64,000 bases of DNA from Caecibacteroides pullorum (GTDB lineage: Bacteria; Bacteroidota; Bacteroidia; Bacteroidales; Bacteroidaceae): contig NZ_JAAZTS010000001.1 in NCBI RefSeq assembly GCF_019239235.1, positions 399,202-463,201 of the forward strand. The letters are read 5' to 3'. Made by a program: the position numbers and the translations under genes. Shown here one piece after another: positions 52,029 to 61,361 of the stretch (position 1 is its first letter; each line of letters opens with the position of its first letter). The notes under the pieces are model-generated. The model was not told where the DNA came from. It ran no database searches and saw only the letters and a program-made list of their open reading frames with translations.

Positions 52029-52823
52029 ATGAAGAAAATTTGTGTTTATCTAAGTATGGTGGCCGTTGTGGCGGCCATGTCATCGTGCGCTTCGACAAAG
52101 AATCTTGCGCAGGTTTCCGACCTTGGAGGTGAATGGAACATCATCGAAATCAACGGAACGGCCGTTGTGCCAGCGCCTGGCCAAAGCTTTCCTTATGTAG
52201 CCTTTGAGACAAATACAGGGCGCGTCTATGGCAATAGCGGTTGCAATCGTCTGATGGGAAGTTTTGATACCAACGCCAAGCCAGGCGAGCTGGCGCTTGG
52301 ACAAGTGGGAAGCACCCGCATGATGTGTCCCGACATGACGTTGGAAAAGAACGTACTTTCGGCTTTGTCACAAGTGAAGAAGTATACAAAGCTTGCTGAT
52401 GGACAACTTGCCTTGTGTGGCAAATCGTTGAAACGCCCCATTCTGGTGTTGAAGCCAAGAAAGCCAGATGTTTCGGTTACCGATTTGGGAGGTCGCTGGA
52501 AAATCACACAAGCTGGAGGTGAAGCCATCCCCGACGGTATGGAGAAGCAACCTTTCCTGGAGCTGAACGTTGCTGAGAAGAAAGTGCATGGCAATGCGGG
52601 TTGCAACGTCATCAACGGTGCTTTTGTGACCGATGAGAACAACGCGTCGGCCATTTCTTTCCCCAATCTGATCAGTACGATGATGGCATGCCCCGACATG
52701 GAGGTCGAAGGACGTGTCACGAAGGCTTTGTCCGAAGTGAAAACTTTTGCACGTCTGGCCGAGGGTGGCATCGGTTTCTATAATGCCGCCGGCGAACTGA
52801 TATTGGTATTGGTGAAGGAGTAA
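52029..52823 (+). CDS. Lipoprotein with two META domains
   Basis: This 264-residue protein has a lipoprotein signal peptide (lipobox AAMSSC, Cys20) and two META/HslJ-type domains (about 30-135 and 148-262). Each contains a GNSGCN/GNAGCN loop and an RMMCPDM/MMACPDM cysteine motif. E. coli HslJ carries one such domain and is heat-inducible with a link to novobiocin resistance; the molecular function is unknown. Here it stands alone on a housekeeping-type promoter, upstream of dnaK. Confidence 0.88.
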   Translation: MKKICVYLSMVAVVAAMSSCASTKNLAQVSDLGGEWNIIEINGTAVVPAPGQSFPYVAFETNTGRVYGNSGCNRLMGSFDTNAKPGELALGQVGSTRMMCPDMTLEKNVLSALSQVKKYTKLADGQLALCGKSLKRPILVLKPRKPDVSVTDLGGRWKITQAGGEAIPDGMEKQPFLELNVAEKKVHGNAGCNVINGAFVTDENNASAISFPNLISTMMACPDMEVEGRVTKALSEVKTFARLAEGGIGFYNAAGELILVLVKE

Positions 52824-52848
52824 CCTGATACGGATTATATTTATAGGT

Positions 52849-52896
52849 GCCGCCTTTGGGTAGGATATGGAATCCGCCCGAAGGCGGCTTTCTTTT
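52849..52896 (+). terminator. Terminator of the META lipoprotein gene
   Basis: GCCGCCTTTGGG (52849-52860) pairs with CCCGAAGGCGGC (52877-52888), followed by TTTCTTTTT. Confidence 0.87.
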
Positions 52897-52907
52897 TCGG
52901 TTTGAAG

Positions 52908-52970
52908 AAAGCATTGCTTTCCTTGGCGGAAACGGCCGTTTTCTTTCGAGGAAAACGATGCTTTCCTTTG
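52908..52970. repeat. Three 22-bp palindromic units (AAAGCATTGCTTT type)
   Basis: The words TTTCCTTGG, TTTCTTTCG and TTTCCTTTG recur at 52918, 52940 and 52962, exactly 22 bases apart. The first unit carries the palindrome AAAGCATTGCTTT; the second holds the perfect palindrome AAACGGCCGTTT. The first 21 bases equal those at 38177. It lies in the 386-base gap between the META gene terminator and the dnaK control region. Confidence 0.75.
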
Positions 52971-53064
52971 AAGAACTGGATGCGAGGTGGCAGGTATCGT
53001 TTGTCAGTCTTGGAGGAAGATGGGTATGTGTCGTTGTCTTTTTCGTCAGTCTATGAGGCGGATT

Positions 53065-53140
53065 TCTGCCAAAGTGGCAGAGCTTGTCAGCGTTTTGCCA
53101 TTAAAAGAAGGGCGTTTGGCATTTGGCACGGCGTTTGTCC
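53065..53140 (+). promoter_or_regulatory. dnaK control region: TGnCA palindromes and a sigma54-like element
   Basis: TCTGCCA-AAG-TGGCAGA (53065-53081) is a perfect palindrome of the form TGnCA-N3-TGnCA, the same form as the clpB sites. Further TGTCA and TGCCA half sites follow at 53085 and 53096. The direct repeat TTTGGCA-TTTGGCA then leads into TGGCACG-GCGT-TTGT (53124-53138), which has GG and G(T) 10 bases apart like a sigma54 promoter. No TAnnTTTG box is present before dnaK. Confidence 0.55.
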
Positions 53141-53209
53141 TTTTAGAAGCGTCTGCCGACGAGGTGGACAGAAATAAACTGAATAATAACAAATAAAATA
53201 ATAACGATC

Positions 53210-55138
53210 ATGGGAAAAATTATTGGTATTGACTTAGGAACTACAAACTCTTGTGTTGCTGTATTCGAAGGCAACGAACCTGTAGTAATCGCCAACAGCG
53301 AAGGCAAGCGTACAACTCCTTCTGTAGTGGCATTTGTAGACGGTGGTGAACGTAAGGTAGGTGACCCCGCCAAACGTCAGGCCATCACGAACCCGAAGCG
53401 TACGGTCTATTCTATCAAGCGTTTCATGGGTGAAAACTGGTCGCAGGTACAGAAAGAAATCTCTCGTGTACCTTATCCGGTAGTGAACGAAAACAACATG
53501 CCGCGTGTCGACATCGACGGACGTCACTACACTCCGCAGGAAATCTCTGCCATGATTCTTCAGAAGATGAAGAAGACTGCCGAAGACTACCTGGGACAGG
53601 AAGTAACAGAAGCCGTTATTACTGTTCCGGCATACTTTTCTGACTCACAGCGTCAGGCTACGAAAGAGGCTGGTCAGATTGCCGGTCTGGACGTAAAACG
53701 TATCGTAAACGAGCCGACGGCTGCTGCATTGGCTTATGGTGTAGACAAGGCTAACAAGGATATGAAGATCGCCGTATTCGACCTTGGTGGTGGTACGTTC
53801 GATATCTCTATCTTGGAATTCGGTGGCGGTGTGTTCGAAGTATTGTCAACCAACGGTGATACTCACCTGGGTGGTGATGACTTCGACCAGGTAATCATCG
53901 ACTGGCTGGTACAGGAGTTCAAGAACGACGAAGGTGCCGACCTGACTCAAGACCCGATGGCTATGCAACGTTTGAAGGAAGCTGCCGAGAAGGCCAAGAT
54001 CGAGTTGTCTTCTTCTACTTCTACCGAAATCAACTTGCCTTACATCATGCCTGTAGGTGGTGTGCCCAAGCACTTGGTTAAGACACTGACCCGTGCTAAA
54101 TTTGAGGCTCTGGCTCACGGTTTGATTCAGGCTTGCTTGGAGCCTTGTAAGAAGGCTATGAGCGATGCTGGCTTGAGCAACTCAGATATCGATGAAGTCA
54201 TCCTCGTAGGTGGTTCTTCACGTATACCGGCCGTTCAGAAACTGGTAGAAGACTTCTTCGGTAAAGTTCCTTCCAAGGGTGTGAACCCCGATGAGGTAGT
54301 AGCCGTAGGTGCTGCCGTGCAGGGTGCCGTATTGAACAAAGAGGCTGGTGTGGGCGACATCGTATTGCTCGACGTTACTCCGTTGACCTTGGGTATCGAA
54401 ACCTTGGGTGGCGTAATGACGAAGCTGATCGAAGCCAACACGACTATCCCTTGCAAGAAGAGCGAAACCTTCTCTACCGCCGCCGATAACCAGACGGAAG
54501 TGACCATCCACGTATTGCAGGGTGAGCGTCCTATGGCAGCTCAGAACAAGTCAATCGGTCAGTTCAACCTGACAGGTATCGCTCCTGCTCGTCGTGGTGT
54601 TCCTCAGATCGAGGTAACTTTCGATATCGATGCCAACGGTATCTTGAAGGTATCTGCCAAGGATAAGGCTACAGGCAAGGAACAGGCTATCCGTATCGAA
54701 GCTTCCAGCGGCTTGAGCAAAGAAGAAATCGAACGTATGAAGGCTGAAGCCGAAGCCAATGCCGAAGCCGACAAGAAGGAAAAGGAACGCATCGACAAGC
54801 TGAACCAGGCCGACTCCATGATTTTCACGACTGAAAATCAATTGAAGGAACTGGGTGACAAGCTCCCTGCCGACAAGAAGGCTCCGATCGAGGCTGCTCT
54901 CCAGAAGCTGAAAGATGCTCACAAGGCACAAGACTTGGCTGCTATCGATAGCGCTATGGCCGAACTGAATACAGCTTTCCAGGCTGCCAGCGCTGAGATG
55001 TATGCACAGACAGGTGCTCAAGGTGGTGCACAAGGTGCCGGTTTCCAAGGTGGTGCTAACGCTGGACAAGGAAATACTCAGAATAATAGCAAACAGGGCG
55101 ATAATGTTCAGGATGCTGATTTTGAGGAAGTTAAATAA
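53210..55138 (+). CDS. dnaK: Molecular chaperone DnaK (Hsp70)
   Basis: This 642-residue Hsp70 protein has an N-terminal ATPase domain starting [18 protein letters not shown] with the [14 protein letters not shown] motif. The interdomain linker [15 protein letters not shown] is followed by the substrate-binding domain and a Gly/Gln/Asn-rich lid tail that ends DADFEEVK. It is not followed by dnaJ here. Its upstream region resembles that of clpB. Confidence 0.98.
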   Translation: MGKIIGIDLGTTNSCVAVFEGNEPVVIANSEGKRTTPSVVAFVDGGERKVGDPAKRQAITNPKRTVYSIKRFMGENWSQVQKEISRVPYPVVNENNMPRVDIDGRHYTPQEISAMILQKMKKTAEDYLGQEVTEAVITVPAYFSDSQRQATKEAGQIAGLDVKRIVNEPTAAALAYGVDKANKDMKIAVFDLGGGTFDISILEFGGGVFEVLSTNGDTHLGGDDFDQVIIDWLVQEFKNDEGADLTQDPMAMQRLKEAAEKAKIELSSSTSTEINLPYIMPVGGVPKHLVKTLTRAKFEALAHGLIQACLEPCKKAMSDAGLSNSDIDEVILVGGSSRIPAVQKLVEDFFGKVPSKGVNPDEVVAVGAAVQGAVLNKEAGVGDIVLLDVTPLTLGIETLGGVMTKLIEANTTIPCKKSETFSTAADNQTEVTIHVLQGERPMAAQNKSIGQFNLTGIAPARRGVPQIEVTFDIDANGILKVSAKDKATGKEQAIRIEASSGLSKEEIERMKAEAEANAEADKKEKERIDKLNQADSMIFTTENQLKELGDKLPADKKAPIEAALQKLKDAHKAQDLAAIDSAMAELNTAFQAASAEMYAQTGAQGGAQGAGFQGGANAGQGNTQNNSKQGDNVQDADFEEVK

Positions 55139-55171
55139 CTCTGATAACTGATCTTGAATCATAAGTAAAGA

Positions 55172-55203
55172 GGGATGTACCTTTACAAGGTGCATCCCTT
55201 TTG
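55172..55203 (+). terminator. Terminator of dnaK
   Basis: GGGATGTACCTT (55172-55183) pairs with AAGGTGCATCCC (55187-55198, one G-T pair), followed by TTTTG. Confidence 0.85.
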
Positions 55204-55273
55204 CGTTTATAGAGGTTTATGAAAGGATTGCGCCTTTTTCTTTATAATGGGTGTTTGTTTAGGATATATTGTG

Positions 55274-55281
55274 TATCTTTG
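55274..55281 (+). promoter_or_regulatory. Candidate -7 box of the RNA methyltransferase gene
   Basis: TATCTTTG is 21 bases before the ATG at 55303; a TTTG lies upstream at 55254-55257, with a slightly short spacer of 16 bases. Confidence 0.6.
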
Positions 55282-55302
55282 TTTGGTAAATAGCAGAGTA
55301 GT

Positions 55303-56106
55303 ATGCCTATTATTGAAATTTCTTCTCTTCAGCATCCTGGTGTCGAAATATTTGGCGCTTTGACCGAAGCCCAGTTGCGCAATCGCCTGGAACCAGACAA
55401 GGGTATCTTTATAGCTGAAAGTCCCAAAGTGATTCGTGTTGCTTTGGATGCGGGTTATGAACCGTTGGCGCTTTTGTGTGAACGGAAGCATATAACGGGA
55501 GATGCGGCTGATATCGTTACCCGTTGTTCAGAGATTCCTATTTATACAGGCGAACGCGATTTGTTGGCCGAATTGACGGGCTATACCTTGACACGTGGTG
55601 TACTTTGTGCCATGCGGCGTCCTGTTCCTCGAAGTGTGGAGGATGTGTGCAGGCATGCACATCGTGTGGTGGTCATAAATGGAGTGGTGGATACGACTAA
55701 TATCGGCGCTATTTTTCGTTCGGCGGCAGCCTTGGGTATTGATGGGGTATTATTGACGCGCAATTCTTGTGATCCTTTGAATCGTAGGGCTGTACGCGTG
55801 TCGATGGGATCAGTGTTTCTTGTGCCTTGGACTTGGTTGGATGGTTCGCTCGAAGAGTTGAGCCGTATGGGTTTTCGTACGGCGGCCATGGCCTTGACGG
55901 ATCAGTCGGTGCCGTTGGATTATCCTGCCTTGAAGGCCGAGTCGCGATTGGCTATCGTCATGGGGACCGAAGGGGATGGCTTGCCGATGGAAACGATTGC
56001 CGAAGCAGACTACGTGGTACGCATACCGATGGCACATGGAGTGGATTCGCTCAATGTAGCGGCCGCTTCGGCGGTTGCCTTTTGGGAATTGAGATATAAA
56101 GATTGA
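55303..56106 (+). CDS. TrmH/SpoU family RNA methyltransferase
   Basis: This 267-residue protein has an N-terminal substrate-binding part and a C-terminal SPOUT knot: INGVVDTTNIGAIFRSAAALG, VLLTRNSCDPLNRRAVRVSMG, IVMGTEGDGLP and IPMAHGVDSLNVAAASAV. It methylates a ribose 2'-OH of rRNA or tRNA; the exact site cannot be told from sequence. The small TIGR04076-type gene follows closely. Confidence 0.92.
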   Translation: MPIIEISSLQHPGVEIFGALTEAQLRNRLEPDKGIFIAESPKVIRVALDAGYEPLALLCERKHITGDAADIVTRCSEIPIYTGERDLLAELTGYTLTRGVLCAMRRPVPRSVEDVCRHAHRVVVINGVVDTTNIGAIFRSAAALGIDGVLLTRNSCDPLNRRAVRVSMGSVFLVPWTWLDGSLEELSRMGFRTAAMALTDQSVPLDYPALKAESRLAIVMGTEGDGLPMETIAEADYVVRIPMAHGVDSLNVAAASAVAFWELRYKD

Positions 56107-56124
56107 TTGTTGGATTGGGAGAAT

Positions 56125-56466
56125 ATGGATATGAGGAAGATTAAAATCACCGTTATGCGTAAAGCTTGTTACAAGGATTTGATGGAGCGTTATGAGAACC
56201 CGCTGGAGCATGCCTGCGATGTGGAAGAAGGACAAGTCTTCATAGCCAATGGTTGGGAAAAGCCGAAAGGGCTTTGTGAGAGCGCTTGGCAAAGCATGTC
56301 GCCTTTTGTAATGGCTTTGACATATGGGGCAACAGATCTGTATGACGGATGGATGAAGAACAAGCGTTCGGCCATGATTTCGTGTAACGACGGCTTTCGC
56401 CCTGTTAGTTTCCTGATAGAAGTCGTGGAGGAAGAAAATGGAAAGAATGAAGAACCTGAAAATTGA
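56125..56466 (+). CDS. TIGR04076-type small protein
   Basis: This protein of 113 residues carries the pattern of the TIGR04076 group: a strand IKITVMRKACYKDLMERY, a cysteine before EEGQVF, and CESAWQSMSPFVMALTYGA. Function is unknown; the two conserved cysteines may bind metal or a redox partner. The frame begins at TTG (56107), and the ATG at 56125 (or 56131) is preferred. It stands between the RNA methyltransferase (18 bases) and alcohol dehydrogenase (6 bases) genes, probably in one operon. Confidence 0.8.
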   Translation: MDMRKIKITVMRKACYKDLMERYENPLEHACDVEEGQVFIANGWEKPKGLCESAWQSMSPFVMALTYGATDLYDGWMKNKRSAMISCNDGFRPVSFLIEVVEEENGKNEEPEN

Positions 56467-56472
56467 AATAAA

Positions 56473-57516
56473 ATGTTAGCATATACGTACGTGGAGCGTG
56501 GACGATTTGCCTTGCTAGAGAAACCAATACCCACGCTGAAAGATTCGCATGACGCCTTGGTGCGCGTCACGCTTGGGAGCATCTGTACCAGCGATTTGCA
56601 TATCAAACATGGAAGTGTGCCTCGTGCCGTGCCAGGCATTACCGTTGGGCACGAGATGGTAGGAATAGTCGAGCAGGTAGGAACGGATGTGCATAGCGTT
56701 AAGCCTGGCGATCGGGTGACGGTTAATGTCGAAACCTTCTGTGGCGAATGCTTTTTTTGCCAGCATGGCTATGTGAACAATTGTGAAGACCCTGATGGAG
56801 GATGGGCATTGGGTTGTCGTATCGATGGGGGACAGGCTGAATATGTCCGTGTGCCCCATGCCGATCAGGGATTGAATCGTATTCCTGAGGGGGTGACCGA
56901 TGAGCAAGCCTTGTTCGTGGGCGACATTTTGGCTACGGGCTTTTGGGCGGCGCGCATTTCGGAAATAAAGCCAGAAGATACGGTACTTATCATAGGCGCA
57001 GGTCCTACGGGCATCTGTACCTTGCTTTGTGCTCGTCTGAAGCATCCCCAACGTATCATTGTATGCGAAAAGTCGGCTGAGCGAGCTCGCTTCCTGCGTA
57101 TGCATTATCCTGAGGTTCAGGTTGTTTCTCCTGAAGAGTGTAAGACGTATGTTCAGGCGAATAGCGCACATGGCGGGGCAGATGTGGTTATTGAAGTGGC
57201 AGGTGCCGATGACACCTTCCGACTGGCATGGGAGTGTGCTCGTCCGAACGCGATTGTTACCGTAGTGGCCCTCTATGACCGTCCGCAAGTTCTTCCCTTG
57301 CCCGACATGTATGGCAAGAACCTTACGTTTAAGACGGGCGGTGTGGATGGATGCGATTGTGAAGAGATTCTTCGTCTGATTGCCGAAGGCCAGATTGATA
57401 CTACGCCGCTTATAACTCACCGTTTCCCTCTTTCGGAGATTGAAAAGGCTTATCACGTGTTCGAGAATCGGCTGGATGGAGTTATCAAGGTGGCGGTGAT
57501 CGGAAAGTTGGGTTGA
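56473..57516 (+). CDS. Zinc-dependent alcohol dehydrogenase family protein
   Basis: This 347-residue medium-chain dehydrogenase has catalytic zinc ligands (Cys38, then His60-Glu61 in GHE) and four structural cysteines (Cys90, Cys93, Cys96, Cys104). The cofactor domain has IIGAGPTGI near residue 175. The substrate is unknown; the group includes threonine dehydrogenase-like and sorbitol dehydrogenase-like enzymes. It starts 6 bases after the TIGR04076-type gene. Confidence 0.92.
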   Translation: MLAYTYVERGRFALLEKPIPTLKDSHDALVRVTLGSICTSDLHIKHGSVPRAVPGITVGHEMVGIVEQVGTDVHSVKPGDRVTVNVETFCGECFFCQHGYVNNCEDPDGGWALGCRIDGGQAEYVRVPHADQGLNRIPEGVTDEQALFVGDILATGFWAARISEIKPEDTVLIIGAGPTGICTLLCARLKHPQRIIVCEKSAERARFLRMHYPEVQVVSPEECKTYVQANSAHGGADVVIEVAGADDTFRLAWECARPNAIVTVVALYDRPQVLPLPDMYGKNLTFKTGGVDGCDCEEILRLIAEGQIDTTPLITHRFPLSEIEKAYHVFENRLDGVIKVAVIGKLG

Positions 57517-57592
57517 TAAAAAAGTGTGGAAAATGGAAGAAGGGTGAACCTCGGACGTAAAAAGTCAAAAACTCAAAAACTCTGTTTTCGCT

Positions 57593-57623
57593 TTTGTACT
57601 TCCCTCGCTTTGCACTATCTTTG
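57593..57623 (+). promoter_or_regulatory. Promoter of the LysE gene, predicting a leaderless mRNA
   Basis: TTTG at 57593-57596, exactly 19 bases, then TATCTTTG at 57616-57623: a perfect consensus. Only five bases separate the -7 box from the ATG at 57629, so transcription should start at or next to that ATG. The sequence TATCTTTGCACCCATG parallels the porin promoter (TATCTTTGCCCCCATG). Confidence 0.8.
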
Positions 57624-57628
57624 CACCC

Positions 57629-58282
57629 ATGATTCAGTTGGAGACCATATTCAATATCTTGTGGAAGGGCTTTATTATCGGCGTCATTGTATCGGCGCCG
57701 CTGGGCCCTGTGGGTGTATTATGCATCCAGCGTACGTTGAATAAGGGCCGTTGGTATGGTTTCGTCACGGGTATTGGTGCCGCGATGAGCGATATCTTTT
57801 ATGCCCTCCTGACGGGCTATGGCATGAGCTTTGTGTTCGATTATGTCAATAAGAACATTTTTTACCTTCAGCTCTTCGGTAGTGTCTTGCTTCTGGCTTT
57901 TGGTATCTATACTTTCCGGAGCAATCCTGTGCATTCACTTCGCCCTGTATCTACCAGTAAAGGTACGTATTTGCATAATTTCATTACGGCGTTTTTTGTT
58001 ACGCTTTCCAACCCGCTTATCATTCTGCTTTTTGTCGGACTTTTCGCCCGCTTTGCGTTCATCAGTCCGGGCGTACTCCTGTTCGAGGCCGTCACGGGCT
58101 ATCTGGCCATTGCTTTGGGAGCCCTTTCGTGGTGGTTCGGCATCACTTATTTTGTCAACAAAGTGCGCGCTCGCTTCAACCTGCGCGGCATTTGGATATT
58201 GAATCGTGTGATTGGTAGCATTGTGGCCATCGTGTCGATACTGGGCCTGGTGTTCACTTTGATGGGAGAATCCTTGTATTAG
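57629..58282 (+). CDS. LysE family exporter
   Basis: This 217-residue protein has about six membrane helices, with the LysE-type N-terminal GVIVSAPLGPVGVLCIQRTL and NPLIILLFVGLF in the middle. LysE/RhtB proteins export amino acids or related compounds. The only reasonable start is the ATG at 57629, since the next methionine is inside helix 2. Thus the leaderless start is forced by the promoter position. It is followed directly by the DUF4924 gene. Confidence 0.9.
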   Translation: MIQLETIFNILWKGFIIGVIVSAPLGPVGVLCIQRTLNKGRWYGFVTGIGAAMSDIFYALLTGYGMSFVFDYVNKNIFYLQLFGSVLLLAFGIYTFRSNPVHSLRPVSTSKGTYLHNFITAFFVTLSNPLIILLFVGLFARFAFISPGVLLFEAVTGYLAIALGALSWWFGITYFVNKVRARFNLRGIWILNRVIGSIVAIVSILGLVFTLMGESLY

Positions 58283-58294
58283 TTGTCAACAGAA

Positions 58295-58837
58295 ATGATA
58301 ATCGCTAAAAAACTAAAAGAACAGAACATTGCCGAATATTTGATATACATGTGGCAGGTGGAAGACCTGATACGTGCCAACGGGTGCGACATCGACCGCC
58401 TGCGCGAGCAGGTCATCGATCGTTATCCTGAAGACCAACGTCCGGCACTCGAAGAATGGTATGCCAACCTGTGCGACATGATGCGTGCCGAAGGCGTAGT
58501 GGAGAAGGGACATCTTCAGATCAACCGCAACGTCATTCAGAACCTCACCGAGCTACACGGCGCCCTGCTGGCCTCCACGAAGTATCCTTTCTACAACGCG
58601 GCCTACTTCAAGGCGCTGCCTTTCATCGTGGAGCTTCGCCAACGCAATGGTCACAAAGACGAGCCCGAGCTGGAGACCTGCTTCGAAGCCCTCTATGGCG
58701 TCTTGCTCCTGCGTTTGCAGAAGAAGGAGATCAGCGAGGGGACGGCCAAGGCGATGGAGGCCGTGAGTGCTTTCGTCTCGATGCTGGCCAACTATTACGA
58801 CAAGGACAAAAAGGGAGAACTCAAATTGGACGACTGA
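58295..58837 (+). CDS. DUF4924 family protein
   Basis: This 180-residue, mostly helical, charged protein starts MIIAKKLKEQNIAEYLIYMWQ, the signature of a Bacteroidetes family of unknown function (DUF4924). The frame starts at TTG (58283); the ATG at 58295 is preferred. It lies 12 bases after LysE and one base before rfbD, in one operon. Confidence 0.88.
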   Translation: MIIAKKLKEQNIAEYLIYMWQVEDLIRANGCDIDRLREQVIDRYPEDQRPALEEWYANLCDMMRAEGVVEKGHLQINRNVIQNLTELHGALLASTKYPFYNAAYFKALPFIVELRQRNGHKDEPELETCFEALYGVLLLRLQKKEISEGTAKAMEAVSAFVSMLANYYDKDKKGELKLDD

Positions 58838-58838
58838 T

Positions 58839-59699
58839 ATGAACATTCTGATAACCGGCGCCAACGGTCAACTTGGCAACGAGATGCGCGTGCTCTCCGC
58901 CGCCCATCCGCAACACACTTATTTCTTTACCGACGTGCAGGAGTTGGACATTTGCGATGCCGACGCCGTGCGTGCCTTCATCGCCGACCGTCGGGTGGAT
59001 GTGGTCGTGAATTGCGCCGCCTACACGGCCGTGGACAAGGCCGAGGACAATCCTGAGCTTTGCGATCGTCTGAACCACCTGGCACCCGGCTATCTGGCCG
59101 AAGCCGCCGAGGCCGTGGGGGCCGCCCTCATTCAGGTGTCTACCGACTACGTGTTCGACGGCACGGCCCACGTGCCCTATCGCGAGGACGATACGCCCTG
59201 TCCCAACTCCGTCTATGGTCGCACCAAGCTGGCGGGCGAAGAGGTTGTGATGCAGAAGTGTAGCCGTGCCATGATTGTACGCACCGCTTGGCTCTACTCC
59301 ACCTTCGGCAACAACTTCGTGAAGACCATGCTCCGCCTGGGGCGCGAGCGCGAGTCGCTGGGCGTGGTGTTCGACCAGATAGGTACGCCCACCTATGCGG
59401 CCGACCTGGCACAGGCCATCTTTGCCGCCATCGAGCAGGGCATTGTGCCTGGCATCTATCACTTCAGCGATGAAGGCGTCTGCTCGTGGTACGACTTCAC
59501 TATAGCCATCCACCGCCTGGCGGGCATCACCACGTGTCGCGTCAGCCCCCTGCACACGGACGAATATCCGGCCAAGGCGCCCCGTCCGCACTACTCCGTG
59601 CTCGACAAGACGCGCATCAAGCAAACCTATGGCATCGACATCCCTCATTGGGAGGCATCGCTGGCCGAGTGCTTGGAGAAATTGAAAATTGAAAGTTGA
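58839..59699 (+). CDS. rfbD: dTDP-4-dehydrorhamnose reductase
   Basis: This 286-residue Rossmann protein of the extended SDR type has GANGQLG at residues 7-13, VNCAAYTAVDKAE, the QVSTDYVFDG segment and the catalytic YGRTK. It makes dTDP-L-rhamnose for cell-surface polysaccharide, the last step of that pathway. Here it is not with rfbABC, which is common for housekeeping copies. It starts one base after the DUF4924 gene and precedes prfC by 39 bases. Confidence 0.95.
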   Translation: MNILITGANGQLGNEMRVLSAAHPQHTYFFTDVQELDICDADAVRAFIADRRVDVVVNCAAYTAVDKAEDNPELCDRLNHLAPGYLAEAAEAVGAALIQVSTDYVFDGTAHVPYREDDTPCPNSVYGRTKLAGEEVVMQKCSRAMIVRTAWLYSTFGNNFVKTMLRLGRERESLGVVFDQIGTPTYAADLAQAIFAAIEQGIVPGIYHFSDEGVCSWYDFTIAIHRLAGITTCRVSPLHTDEYPAKAPRPHYSVLDKTRIKQTYGIDIPHWEASLAECLEKLKIES

Positions 59700-59738
59700 A
59701 AATTGAAAAATGTAATCCATACCTGAAAAAGAAAATAT

Positions 59739-61313
59739 ATGGCAACAAATCAGGAAATCGAAAGAAGACGAACGTTTGCGATCATCGCGCACCCCGATGC
59801 CGGTAAGACCTCGCTCACCGAGAAGCTCCTGCTCTTCGGCGGACAGATACAGGTGGCCGGCGCCGTCAAGAGCAACAAAATCAAGAAAACCGCCACGTCC
59901 GACTGGATGGACATCGAGAAGCAGCGTGGTATCTCCGTCACCACCTCGGTCATGGAGTTCGACTATAAGGACTACAAGGTCAACATCCTTGATACCCCCG
60001 GTCACCAGGACTTTGCCGAAGACACCTACCGCACGCTGACCGCCGTGGATAGCGTCATCATCGTGGTGGACGGCGCCAAGGGTGTGGAGACGCAGACACG
60101 CAAGCTCATGGAAGTGTGCCGCATGCGCAACACTCCCGTCATCATCTTCGTCAACAAGATGGACCGCGAGGCCAAGGACCCCTTCGACCTGCTGGACGAG
60201 CTCGAGGAAGAGCTCCACATCCACGTGCGTCCCCTGACGTGGCCCATCGAGAGCGGCGTCCGCTTCAAGGGCGTCTACAACATCTACGAGCAGAACCTCA
60301 ACCTCTTCCAACCCTCCAAACAGGTGGTGACGGAGAAGGTGGCCGTAGACATCCACACCGAGGAACTGGACCAGCGTATCGGTGCCGACCTGGCCGATCG
60401 CCTGCGCGGCGAGCTGGAGCTCATCGAGGGCGTCTATCCCGAGTTCAATGTTGACGACTACCTCAAGGCCGAGGTGGCTCCCGTGTTCTTCGGTTCGGCG
60501 CTGAACAACTTCGGTGTCGAGGAGCTTCTGAACTGCTTCGTCGAGATAGCTCCCAGCCCCCGTCCCGTCAAGGCCGAGGAGCGCGACGTACAACCCGACG
60601 AGCCCAAGTTCACCGGCTTCATCTTCAAGATTACGGCCAACATCGACCCCAACCACCGTTCGTGTATCGCCTTCTGCAAGGTATGTTCGGGCAAGTTCTC
60701 GCGCAACACGCCCTACTACCACGTGCGCCACGACAAGGTGATGCGCTTCTCCAGCCCCACCCAGTTCATGGCCCAGCGCAAGACCACCGTCGACGAGGCC
60801 TGGGCGGGCGACATCATCGGCTTGCCGGACAACGGCACCTTCAAGATAGGCGACACGCTGACCGAGGGCGAAAAGCTCCACTTCCGCGGCCTGCCCAGCT
60901 TCTCGCCGGAGATGTTCAAGTACATCGAGAACGCCGACCCCATGAAGCAGAAGCAGCTGGCCAAGGGTATCGACCAGCTGATGGACGAAGGTGTGGCCCA
61001 GCTCTTCGTCAACCAGTTCAACGGGCGCAAGATTATCGGCACCGTGGGCCAGCTCCAGTTCGAGGTCATCCAGTACCGCCTGGAGAACGAGTACAACGCC
61101 AAGTGCCGCTGGGAGCCCGTGAGCCTCTACAAGGCCTGCTGGATCGAGAGCGACGACCCTGCTGAGCTCGAAGCCTTCAAGAAGCGCAAGTACCAGTACA
61201 TGGCCAAGGACCGCGAGGGGCGCGACGTCTTCCTGGCCGACTCGGGCTACGTGCTCCAGATGGCGCAGATGGACTTCAAGCACATCAAGTTCCACTTCAC
61301 GAGCGAGTTCTGA
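59739..61313 (+). CDS. prfC: Peptide chain release factor 3
   Basis: This 524-residue translational GTPase has G1 AHPDAGKT (residues about 17-24), G3 DTPGHQDF and G4 NKMD, followed by the RF3 domain with [14 protein letters not shown] and a C-terminal domain. It removes RF1/RF2 from the ribosome after termination. A leader of 39 bases with AATTGAAA repeats separates it from rfbD. It converges on the AlkZ-related gene. Third codon positions are rich in G+C, which opens a long shadow frame on the other strand. Confidence 0.97.
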   Translation: MATNQEIERRRTFAIIAHPDAGKTSLTEKLLLFGGQIQVAGAVKSNKIKKTATSDWMDIEKQRGISVTTSVMEFDYKDYKVNILDTPGHQDFAEDTYRTLTAVDSVIIVVDGAKGVETQTRKLMEVCRMRNTPVIIFVNKMDREAKDPFDLLDELEEELHIHVRPLTWPIESGVRFKGVYNIYEQNLNLFQPSKQVVTEKVAVDIHTEELDQRIGADLADRLRGELELIEGVYPEFNVDDYLKAEVAPVFFGSALNNFGVEELLNCFVEIAPSPRPVKAEERDVQPDEPKFTGFIFKITANIDPNHRSCIAFCKVCSGKFSRNTPYYHVRHDKVMRFSSPTQFMAQRKTTVDEAWAGDIIGLPDNGTFKIGDTLTEGEKLHFRGLPSFSPEMFKYIENADPMKQKQLAKGIDQLMDEGVAQLFVNQFNGRKIIGTVGQLQFEVIQYRLENEYNAKCRWEPVSLYKACWIESDDPAELEAFKKRKYQYMAKDREGRDVFLADSGYVLQMAQMDFKHIKFHFTSEF

Positions 61314-61361
61314 CGCCGTCGGCGGAGATAGGACAGATACAGAAGGCCTGTTTTGCTTGGA

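Noticed and set aside
58821..61295. An 824-codon open frame on the minus strand opposite rfbD and prfC
   Set aside because: It lies wholly opposite two certain genes and arises from their GC-rich third codon positions. The translation is rich in Val, Leu, His and Gly with no domain.
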